NCBI RefSeq assembly: GCF_000210075.1
Contig: NC_021017.1
Coordinates: 5,127,383-5,191,382 of the forward strand
Length of the DNA: 64,000 bases
Direction: 5' to 3'
From: Bacteroides xylanisolvens XB1A
Lineage (GTDB): Bacteria; Bacteroidota; Bacteroidia; Bacteroidales; Bacteroidaceae
Shown here: in pieces, positions 1-6,330 of the stretch
How the letters are laid out: every line of letters begins with the position of its first letter
How positions within the stretch are numbered: the stretch's first letter is position 1
Program-made: the position numbers and the translations under genes
Notes under the pieces: generated by a model
Seen by the model: the letters and a program-made list of their open reading frames with translations, nothing else
Told to the model about the DNA's origin: nothing
The model's database searches: none

Positions 1-60
1 TACGTGAGCAGAAACCGATGAAGAACCAGCGAACTGAGCGTCAGAGTGCATACGGCCCAT
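1..60 (-). pseudogene. Fragment of a second GGGtGRT-family gene
   Basis: Read on the minus strand, these 60 bases encode MGRMHSDAQFAGSSSVSAHV, which matches the intact GGGtGRT protein encoded at 1129-1188 at 19 of 20 residues and 53 of 60 bases. Six of the seven base differences are synonymous third-position changes and the seventh gives Ser for Pro, so the copy diverged under protein-level selection and is not a fresh duplication. The similarity stops abruptly at 60, next to the hepT stop codon. The rest, coding for the C-terminus, would lie left of the window. It may be the surviving 3' part of a paralogue cut off by the toxin-antitoxin cassette, or a truncated gene. Confidence 0.75.
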
Positions 61-97
61 ATGTTTTGAATAAATGGTCGTGAATAAGTCACAAACC

Positions 98-436
98 TTA
101 TATATTTAGTAATGCTGTTACTTCATTTTTTAGTTTTGGTAAATGATTAATAACCATACTCCAAAGTATATCTACGGATAGACTATCATAGCCATGTATG
201 ATATAATTCCTGGCATCTACTATTTTACGAGAATTGGTTATAGCTATATCTTTATCAATTTTTAGTATTCTATTCATAGCTTCACCAATAATTTCTATGT
301 TTCTTTCAACGGCTCGTCTAAGGCATAGGTTACTATAGAAGTCATCATAAACTTTAGGAGCATTGCCGAAGAAACTTTCTACTTCTTCAATGGCAGTTAG
401 AATATCTTGCAAGTGTTTCTTTATTAACTCATCCAT
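98..436 (-). CDS. hepT: HEPN-domain toxin HepT (DUF86 family)
   Basis: A 112-residue all-helical HEPN (DUF86) protein. It carries RNYIIHGY near residues 76-83, an exact RX4HXY motif, which is the catalytic RNase signature of HepT toxins and contains the Tyr that the partner modifies. The start codon lies inside the mntA stop region with an 8-bp overlap, so the two are translationally coupled in the order nucleotidyltransferase then HEPN, as in known MntA/HepT (type VII) modules. In that family HepT cleaves RNA and MntA silences it by adding AMP to the motif Tyr. The gene stops about 38 bp before the GGGtGRT fragment at 1-60. Confidence 0.9.
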   Translation of the reverse strand: MDELIKKHLQDILTAIEEVESFFGNAPKVYDDFYSNLCLRRAVERNIEIIGEAMNRILKIDKDIAITNSRKIVDARNYIIHGYDSLSVDILWSMVINHLPKLKNEVTALLNI

Positions 437-728
437 AGATTAAAGTTTTAGTTGCATCCACATTCTTCTTCAAATATGGATTCTTAATAGTCTGTTCTTC
501 CAGTAAATCTACTTTTCTACCAAACAAATTTTCTAAAGCATATTTGAAATCAAAGAAATTATCAAAGTAATCGCTTACTTCTGCCTTATTAAAATCGACA
601 ACTAAATCAACATCGCTGTTGTCATTAAAACGACTCGTAAGAACAGAACCAAAGACAAATAATTTATGTACCTTATGTTTTTTGCATAGGTCAATTATCT
701 TTTGGATATTATTTTCAATCAGCTTCAT
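429..728 (-). CDS. mntA: Minimal nucleotidyltransferase antitoxin MntA
   Basis: A 99-residue minimal nucleotidyltransferase. A Gly-Ser pair, ten residues, then Asp-Val-Asp (start GSVLTSRF, end SDVDLVV) makes an exact GSX10DXD active-site motif, expected to bind Mg and ATP to adenylylate the Tyr of the HepT partner. I chose the ATG at 728 because AAAGGAG lies just upstream; the in-frame ATG at 746 lies near the predicted transcription start and overlaps that ribosome binding site. It overlaps hepT by 8 bp. The pair is alone between a terminator and the GGGtGRT fragment, as expected of a mobile two-gene module. Confidence 0.9.
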   Translation of the reverse strand: MKLIENNIQKIIDLCKKHKVHKLFVFGSVLTSRFNDNSDVDLVVDFNKAEVSDYFDNFFDFKYALENLFGRKVDLLEEQTIKNPYLKKNVDATKTLIYG

Positions 729-748
729 AGGTGTATCTCCTTTCAATG

Positions 749-780
749 CAAAGATAATTAATAACTCTTACTTTAACAAG
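749..780 (-). promoter_or_regulatory. Promoter of mntA-hepT
   Basis: On the minus strand TAtcTTTG (756-749) matches the Bacteroides -7 consensus TAnnTTTG. A TTG at 779-777 sits 20 bases upstream as a -33 element. Transcription would begin near 742, leaving a short leader that holds the AAAGGAG ribosome site of mntA. Confidence 0.6.
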
Positions 781-971
781 GTATCATTAGGGATAGTTGT
801 ATTAATACTCTACTTTTTTTGCATTGGACTAATAAATACTTTCTTTTTTAGTTTAAAGTAGTATCTATATCCATCTTAGTAAAGTGAAATCAGTATTAGG
901 TAGGAATACAAAACTAAACTATATTAGAAAGGTAGGAGAGAGGTAAATCAGCAGTTCAACCTACGAACATA

Positions 972-1014
972 CTGAAAATAAAAATCCCCATAACCTTATC
1001 AGTTACAGGGATTT
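972..1014 (-). terminator. Intrinsic terminator after the GGGtGRT operon
   Basis: AAATCCC (982-988) pairs with GGGATTT (1008-1014), with a further TAAC/GTTA pairing inside. On the minus strand the hairpin is followed by a T-rich run (982-972). It lies 22 bases past the GGGtGRT stop codon and separates that operon from mntA-hepT. Confidence 0.8.
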
Positions 1015-1035
1015 ACTATATGGTAATTATTTGAA

Positions 1036-2046
1036 TTACTTACTCAAGGCCTGAGCTACGTCAACAGCGCAAGCCACTGTACAACCTACCATAGGATTGT
1101 TACCAATTCCAAGGAATCCCATCATTTCTACGTGAGCAGGAACTGAGGATGAACCGGCGAACTGAGCGTCTGAGTGCATACGACCCATCGTATCTGTCAT
1201 ACCGTATGAAGCAGGACCGGCAGCCATGTTATCCGGGTGAAGAGTACGACCTGTACCACCACCTGAAGCTACAGAGAAATATGGTTTACCAGCGAGAACA
1301 CGTTCTTTCTTGTAAGTACCTGCAACTGGATGTTGGAAACGAGTCGGGTTAGTAGAGTTACCTGTGATAGATACGTCTACACCTTCTTTCCACATGATAG
1401 CTACACCTTCGCGAACGTCGTCAGCACCATAACATTTTACTTTTGCACGAGGACCGTCAGAGTAAGCGATTTCGCGAACAACTTTCAGTTCACCAGTAAA
1501 GTAATCGAATTGAGTCTGAACGTATGTAAAGCCGTTGATACGAGAGATGATCTGAGCAGCGTCTTTTCCAAGACCGTTCAAGATACAACGCAACGGTTCT
1601 TTACGTACTTTGTCTGCTTTAGCAGCGATTTTGATAGCACCTTCAGCAGCAGCGAAAGATTCGTGACCTGCCAGGAAAGCGAAACATTTAGTTTCTTCAC
1701 GCAGCAACATAGCAGCAAGGTTACCATGGCCGATACCAACTTTACGGTCGTCAGCTACAGAACCCGGGATGCAGAATGCTTGCAGACCGATACCGATAGC
1801 TTCAGCAGCTTCAGCAGCGTTTGTACAACCTTTTTTAATAGCAATGGCAGTACCTACAACATAAGCCCATTTTGCATTTTCAAAACAGATAGGCTGAGTT
1901 TCTTCACACGTTTTATAAGGATCAAGTCCATGAGCTTCACAGATAGCGTTAGCTTCTTCGATATCTTTGATGCCGTTAGCGTTCAAAGCAGCGATAATCT
2001 GTTTGATACGACGGTCTTGGCTTTCGAATTTTACTTCTCTAATCAT
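1036..2046 (-). CDS. GGGtGRT family protein
   Basis: A 336-residue protein of the GGGtGRT family, named for the motif seen here as SGGGTGRTLHPDN at about residue 265. The biochemical role of the family is not established. The chain has many Cys residues (for example in AICEAHG, PICFENA, FCIPGS, KCFAF, RCILNG and MVGCTVACAVD), suggesting metal or Fe-S binding (inference). There is no signal peptide, so it should be cytosolic. The ATG at 2046 is preceded by AAGGAGG; the longer frame up to 2085 has no such site. It lies 19 bp after the NifU-like scaffold gene in one transcription unit, which supports a joint Fe-S function. Part of a second copy is at 1-60. Confidence 0.9.
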   Translation of the reverse strand: MIREVKFESQDRRIKQIIAALNANGIKDIEEANAICEAHGLDPYKTCEETQPICFENAKWAYVVGTAIAIKKGCTNAAEAAEAIGIGLQAFCIPGSVADDRKVGIGHGNLAAMLLREETKCFAFLAGHESFAAAEGAIKIAAKADKVRKEPLRCILNGLGKDAAQIISRINGFTYVQTQFDYFTGELKVVREIAYSDGPRAKVKCYGADDVREGVAIMWKEGVDVSITGNSTNPTRFQHPVAGTYKKERVLAGKPYFSVASGGGTGRTLHPDNMAAGPASYGMTDTMGRMHSDAQFAGSSSVPAHVEMMGFLGIGNNPMVGCTVACAVDVAQALSK

Positions 2047-2065
2047 TGTTTCTTTCCTCCTTATA

Positions 2066-2767
2066 TTATTCGTGACGTGGATCAATAGATTTAACTGCTC
2101 CCTGTTCTGCTGTTACGCGTCCGTAAGTACCTGTAACTTTCTTCAAAGCTTCGTTAGCATCAGTACCTTTCTTGATTTCGTCCATGAACTTACCCATGTG
2201 TACGAATTCGTATCCGCAGATTTCGTCGTTCTTGTCCAAGAAGATTTGTTTGATATAACCTTCTGCCATTTCAAGGTAACGAGGACCTTTAGCCAAAGTA
2301 CCATAAAGAGTACCTACCTGGCTACGAAGACCTTTACCCAAGTCTTCCAAACCTGCACCGATAATCAAACCACCTTCAGAGAAAGCTGATTGAGTACGTC
2401 CGTATACGATTTGCAAGAAAAGTTCGCGCATTGCAGTATTGATAGCGTCGCAAACAAGGTCAGTGTTCAATGCTTCAAGGATCGTTTTTCCCGGAAGAAT
2501 TTCAGCAGCCATAGCAGCAGAGTGAGTCATACCGGAACATCCGATAGTTTCAACTAAAGCTTCCTGAATGATACCTTCTTTAACGTTCAGTGTCAGTTTA
2601 CAAGCACCTTGTTGAGGAGCGCACCAACCGATACCGTGTGTCAAACCAGAAATATCAACGATTTCTTTAGATTTTACCCATTTGCCTTCTTCGGGTATGG
2701 GAGCCGGTCCGTGGTTAGGGCCCTTCTTTACAACACACATGTGTTCCACTTCGTGTGAATAAGTCAT
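2066..2767 (-). CDS. NifU-like Fe-S cluster scaffold protein
   Basis: A 233-residue cytosolic protein with a NifU/IscU-like N-terminal scaffold domain. IGCSGMTHSAAMAAE resembles the Cys-bearing segment of that fold, and further Cys residues occur in HMCVVKK, GWCAPQQGACK, LVCDAIN and EICGYEF. It is about 100 residues longer than IscU. The C-terminal part (YEFVHMGKFMDEI onward) is not a domain I can name. Start at 2767 rather than 2830, because the longer frame runs through the promoter -7 box. It is the first gene of the pair with GGGtGRT, so it probably builds or delivers a cluster for that protein (inference). Confidence 0.85.
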   Translation of the reverse strand: MTYSHEVEHMCVVKKGPNHGPAPIPEEGKWVKSKEIVDISGLTHGIGWCAPQQGACKLTLNVKEGIIQEALVETIGCSGMTHSAAMAAEILPGKTILEALNTDLVCDAINTAMRELFLQIVYGRTQSAFSEGGLIIGAGLEDLGKGLRSQVGTLYGTLAKGPRYLEMAEGYIKQIFLDKNDEICGYEFVHMGKFMDEIKKGTDANEALKKVTGTYGRVTAEQGAVKSIDPRHE

Positions 2768-2829
2768 AATTAGCTCTTTTTTTAGTGATATAATTAAAAA
2801 TACGTAGTCACGATTCTCTAAATCGCCCA

Positions 2830-2860
2830 CAAAGGTAGTCGATTTATTTGTTTCTGCAAA
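2830..2860 (-). promoter_or_regulatory. Promoter of the NifU-like/GGGtGRT operon
   Basis: On the minus strand TTTG (2860-2857), a 19-base spacer and TAccTTTG (2837-2830) match the Bacteroides -33/-7 promoter form. Predicted transcription start is near 2823, giving a leader of about 55 bases. Confidence 0.75.
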
Positions 2861-3004
2861 TCGCCTTTTATTACTTTTTTGTGAAAAGAGACAAATCTGT
2901 TTACGTTTTTTCGTCGTTTGTAAAGTCGGGATTGCATTTGTGAAAGATTGAGACCGCGAGAACTATCTATCCTGTGCTTTGTTGTTATTAGAAAAAGAAA
3001 ATTT

Positions 3005-3409
3005 ATGGAACTGAATCAGATAGATATACATTATTTAATAGCGGCAATTTGCGTTATTTCATCTGCGCTTGTGTTTTATACGATAGGTGTTTGGGGAGAA
3101 CGTCTTCAAAGGAAATTAAAGTTTTGGCATATCATTTTCTTTCTTCTCGGGTTGCTGGCCGACACGGTGGGTACAAGCCTGATGGAGCATATTGCCGAAC
3201 TGACTCATTTGCATGACGAAATGCATACGGTGATAGGGGCAATTGCTATTCTTCTGATGTTTGTACATGCGTTATGGGCGATATGGACCTATGTGAAGGG
3301 AACGCCTATAGAAAAGAGACATTTTAATCGTTTCAGCATTGTAGTTTGGTGCATTTGGCTTATACCTTATCTAATAGGAGTTTATTTGGGGATGCGATTA
3401 CATGTATAA
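3005..3409 (+). CDS. HsmA-like small integral membrane protein
   Basis: A 134-residue hydrophobic protein with four likely membrane helices (about 10-30, 40-60, 75-97 and 108-128), resembling the HsmA/TIGR03987 family of unknown biochemical role. Charged loops include MEHIAELTHLHDEMH between helices 2 and 3, which is rich in His and Glu and could bind metal (inference). The ATG at 3005 starts just before the first helix; the frame from 2948 adds a basic, unlikely extension. Divergent from the NifU-like gene and seemingly monocistronic. Confidence 0.7.
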   Translation: MELNQIDIHYLIAAICVISSALVFYTIGVWGERLQRKLKFWHIIFFLLGLLADTVGTSLMEHIAELTHLHDEMHTVIGAIAILLMFVHALWAIWTYVKGTPIEKRHFNRFSIVVWCIWLIPYLIGVYLGMRLHV

Positions 3410-3460
3410 TAAACAGCCTGAATAGAGCCGGCAATTCATAAATCACCTTACAATATTCTT

Positions 3461-3526
3461 GTCAGCTGACTCTAGCCGGCCATTCGGACAACTATCGTTG
3501 TCTGATTAGTCGACTAGAGTTGACTG
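3461..3526. repeat. Nested inverted repeats (large hairpin)
   Basis: CAGCTGACTCTAG (3463-3475) can pair with CTAGAGTTGACTG (3514-3526) at 12 of 13 positions as RNA, two of them G-U. Inside, GACAAC (3487-3492) pairs perfectly with GTTGTC (3497-3502) around a 4-base loop. There is no T-run, so it is not an ordinary terminator. The rest of the 436-bp gap 3410-3845 shows nothing else except the -7 box at 3814. Confidence 0.5.
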
Positions 3527-3813
3527 GATAGCCGACTGGAGTCGTCTGTTATTAAACAGTTGCTTTTCATTCGGGATATATATGCTATTTGCCTGTTTCT
3601 ATTAATATAGCAAGTATTGGTTCTCACTATGTGGTGAAACTGTGAAATACATATTCTGTGAAGGATGTGAATACCGTGTTTTATATGATTTGTTCACAGG
3701 AAGTGTCTGTAAATGAGATGATATGGATCGTGTGAAGAACGTGGAGGACGGATAATGGAGTTAAGATTGGCAAGATTATGGAGGGATTATTACTGGATGT
3801 AGAATAAAATTCG

Positions 3814-3821
3814 TAGCTTTG
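3814..3821 (+). promoter_or_regulatory. -7 box upstream of the DMP19-like gene
   Basis: TAgcTTTG matches TAnnTTTG. It overlaps the upstream end of the reading frame at 3819, so translation cannot begin there and must start at the ATG at 3846. Confidence 0.65.
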
Positions 3822-3845
3822 CTGCATCATTATATAAAGAAGATT

Positions 3846-4346
3846 ATGATCGAAGTTGTAGAATCAGCCTTACAAAAGGCTGCGGGTGAAGGAATGGATG
3901 AATTTATCCAGGCGTTTACAGATAAATATAAAGAGGTAATCGGTGGTGAATTGACTGCGGAGACGATGCCTTTGTTGACGGGAGAACAACATTCTTTGCT
4001 GGCTTATCAGATTTTTCGTGATGAGATGATGGTTGGCGGGTTCTGTCAATTGATTCAGAATGGCTATGGTGGTTATATCTTTGATAATCCGTTTGCGAAA
4101 GTGATGCGTTTGTGGGGAGCGGAAGAGTTTTCGAAATTAGTTTATAAGGCTAAGAAAATCTTTGATGCCAACCGGAAAGATTTGGAAAAGGAACGGACGG
4201 ATGATGAATTTATGGCTATGTACGAGCAATATGAAGCTTTTGATGAGTTGGAAGAAGCCTATTTAGAGATGGAAGAACAAGTCACAGCATTGATTGCAAG
4301 CTACGTAGATGATCATTTGGAACTTTTTGCAAAAATAATAAAGTAA
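3846..4346 (+). CDS. DMP19-like (DUF4375) protein
   Basis: A 166-residue soluble, acidic protein. The segment LLAYQIFRDEMMVGGFCQ and the following GYGGYIFDNPF resemble the DMP19/DUF4375 family. Neisseria DMP19 is a DNA-mimic protein that relieves a repressor, but most bacterial relatives are uncharacterised, so no role is claimed. The C-terminal half is strongly acidic (LEKERTDDEF, DELEEAYLEMEEQ), consistent with either DNA mimicry or a protein-binding surface. Start at 3846 follows AAAGAAGA; the earlier frame start lies in the -7 box. Single gene. Confidence 0.7.
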   Translation: MIEVVESALQKAAGEGMDEFIQAFTDKYKEVIGGELTAETMPLLTGEQHSLLAYQIFRDEMMVGGFCQLIQNGYGGYIFDNPFAKVMRLWGAEEFSKLVYKAKKIFDANRKDLEKERTDDEFMAMYEQYEAFDELEEAYLEMEEQVTALIASYVDDHLELFAKIIK

Positions 4347-4399
4347 CTGATGCAGTATTTTTTAAGTACTTGCATTTATTAATTATGAATTAGAATTTA

Positions 4400-4407
4400 T
4401 ATCTTTG
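4400..4407 (+). promoter_or_regulatory. -7 box of the NigD-like gene
   Basis: TAtcTTTG is an exact TAnnTTTG match, 16 bases before the ATG at 4423. The TTG at 4405 that opens the longer frame is inside it and cannot be the start. No good -33 element is visible. Confidence 0.65.
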
Positions 4408-4422
4408 CAAAATCTAAAAAAT

Positions 4423-5202
4423 ATGTTTATGAAACAAGTGAAATTTTTCTTGGTGGCTTTGATGGCTGTGGTTATGGGTATGTCAGTTACTTCTTGTATG
4501 AATGGAGATGATAACCACAATGTTACAATGACTGTTCCTGTTAAGTATAATTTTGGATCATTTCTGATGGGGGATGCAACTACGAAGTTGGTTCCAACTA
4601 CAGAATTGGGCTTTTTGGATGGAAATATGTATATAATTTCATGCCAATATGACCAATCACAGGTGACAGCAAATAGTACTAGTATACCAGTTACTTTGCT
4701 ATCTACTCCGCTTTGTATTGACCCTAAAGGTAATGAAGGTTTGAATCCTCAAAAAACGGAACCTACTAATCCTCTTTATTCATTGGATAAGCAACAGTCA
4801 AGTTTGGTTTATTATGACAAAAATACAATCGTTTTGACAATGCCATATTGGGTGAAAGTTACAAACTCTAGTGTTGAAGATTCAGAAGTAAAGAAGCATT
4901 CATTTGTTCTTTCTTATGATCCTGAAGCAATGACTGCCTCTGACACTAAGTTAAAACTATATATTAGCCATGTTGTTGAGGATGCAGGTGAGACCGTAAC
5001 TCGTTCTAATTTTACATATGCTTATAGGGCTTATTCAATTAGAGCTGCTCTTGCTGCATTTAAGGAGAAAACAGGCAAATTACCGAAATACCTGGAACTG
5101 ACAGCTGAAATCAATAACTCAAAAGATGAATTGGTCGATAAGGATGGGAAGGAAACTTCGGTTGAACGTTCGGTTGAATATGATTACGCATTTACAGAAT
5201 AA
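4423..5202 (+). CDS. NigD-like lipoprotein
   Basis: A 259-residue lipoprotein of the NigD-like family found in Bacteroides. The signal peptide ends in SVTSC, followed by MNGDD; acid residues after the Cys suggest surface export. Family members have an N-terminal OB-like domain and a C-terminal beta domain; their function is unknown (nigD was first noticed next to an immunity-like gene). A second in-frame ATG lies at 4429. The next gene starts 2 bp after its stop, so it is probably co-transcribed with the Yip1-like protein and perhaps smpB. Confidence 0.8.
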   Translation: MFMKQVKFFLVALMAVVMGMSVTSCMNGDDNHNVTMTVPVKYNFGSFLMGDATTKLVPTTELGFLDGNMYIISCQYDQSQVTANSTSIPVTLLSTPLCIDPKGNEGLNPQKTEPTNPLYSLDKQQSSLVYYDKNTIVLTMPYWVKVTNSSVEDSEVKKHSFVLSYDPEAMTASDTKLKLYISHVVEDAGETVTRSNFTYAYRAYSIRAALAAFKEKTGKLPKYLELTAEINNSKDELVDKDGKETSVERSVEYDYAFTE

Positions 5203-5204
5203 CA

Positions 5205-5780
5205 TTGAACTACAAAGAACTATTTAACATAGCAATGAAATTGATTTCCTCTCCGGCCAAGGCCTGGGAGGAAATTTCTATGGAAGAGGATAGGCGAAAA
5301 GTATTTATGGCTTTTGTCTATCCTATGATTGGTTTATGCGGTCTGTCCGTATTCATCGGTTCGTTATTGACGAATGGGTGGGGAGGTCCGCAAAGTTTCC
5401 AGATAGCTATGACCAATTGTTGCGCCGTAGCTGTAGCCCTGTTCGGTGGCTATTTTCTGGCAGCTTATGCCATCAATGAAATGGGAACAAGGATGTTTGG
5501 TCTGCATAGCAATATGCCGTTGACACAACAGTTTGCAGGATATGCATTGGTTGTGTCTTTCCTGCTTCAGATAGTAACCGGACTATTACCTGATTTTAGA
5601 ATTATTGCTTGGTTGCTGCAGTTCTACATCGTCTATGTGGTATGGGAGGGAGTTCCTATACTGATGGGAGTAGAAGAAAAACAACGATTAAAATACACCC
5701 TTTTGTCGTCTGTATTGTTAATACTATGTCCGGCGGTGATACAGATCGTGTTTAATAGGCTGACGGCCATACTTAATTAA
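5205..5780 (+). CDS. Yip1-family membrane protein
   Basis: A 191-residue integral membrane protein resembling bacterial Yip1-family proteins. About five hydrophobic helices (near 35-55, 66-88, 110-128, 132-150 and 165-185) follow a short cytosolic segment with SPAKAWEEIS, typical of this family. Function unknown. The start is a TTG at 5205 just past the NigD-like stop; the first ATG, at 5235, would remove the MNYKELFNIA segment that fits the family N-terminus. The tight spacing implies translational coupling. Confidence 0.7.
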   Translation: MNYKELFNIAMKLISSPAKAWEEISMEEDRRKVFMAFVYPMIGLCGLSVFIGSLLTNGWGGPQSFQIAMTNCCAVAVALFGGYFLAAYAINEMGTRMFGLHSNMPLTQQFAGYALVVSFLLQIVTGLLPDFRIIAWLLQFYIVYVVWEGVPILMGVEEKQRLKYTLLSSVLLILCPAVIQIVFNRLTAILN

Positions 5781-5789
5781 TGAGTAAAG

Positions 5790-6242
5790 ATGAAACAACC
5801 TCCTGTAAATATAAAGAATAAACGGGCTACGTTTGATTACGAGCTGATAGATACCTACACAGCAGGTATTGTATTGACCGGTACGGAAATAAAATCCATT
5901 CGTTTGGGAAAAGCCAGTCTGGTAGATACGTTTTGCTATTTTACGAAAGGCGAATTGTGGGTGAAGAATATGCACATCGCCGAATATTTCTATGGATCGT
6001 ACAATAACCATACGGCACGTAGAGAGAGGAAGTTGTTGCTTAATAAAAAAGAATTGGAGAAACTTCAGCGGGAGATGAAAAATCCCGGCTTTACGATTGT
6101 CCCTGTACGCTTGTTTATCAATGAAAAAGGTTTGGCGAAACTGGTAGTCGCTTTGGCGAAAGGTAAGAAAGAATATGATAAACGAGAATCTATAAAGGAG
6201 AAAGACGACCGTAGAGATATGGCAAGAATGTTCAAGCGGTAA
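5790..6242 (+). CDS. smpB: SsrA-binding protein SmpB
   Basis: A 150-residue SmpB, the partner of tmRNA in trans-translation, which rescues ribosomes stalled on broken messages. The OB-fold core contains LTGTEIKSIR and the conserved SLVDTFCYF and HIAEYFYGSYNNH segments. The basic C-terminal tail (KEYDKRESIKEKDDRRDMARMFKR in part) is the helix that enters the mRNA channel. Length is normal for the family. It lies 10 bp after the Yip1-like gene; metH follows after 88 bp. No ssrA gene is visible in the window. Confidence 0.97.
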   Translation: MKQPPVNIKNKRATFDYELIDTYTAGIVLTGTEIKSIRLGKASLVDTFCYFTKGELWVKNMHIAEYFYGSYNNHTARRERKLLLNKKELEKLQREMKNPGFTIVPVRLFINEKGLAKLVVALAKGKKEYDKRESIKEKDDRRDMARMFKR

Positions 6243-6330
6243 AGAAAATCGCTATAAGATAAACGCTGGACTGCGAAGAGTCTGGCAGAAGATGGCAGAG
6301 TAGGTAATTAGGTATTAATGTGATAGGGTA

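Noticed and set aside
1330..2088. Long open frame on the plus strand (252 codons) opposite the GGGtGRT gene
   Set aside because: It is a shadow of the real minus-strand gene: low-complexity Ser/Thr/Phe composition and no family similarity.
6243..6330. Cobalamin riboswitch before metH
   Set aside because: Only 88 bp lie between smpB and metH, too short for the element, and no B12-box-like sequence is seen.
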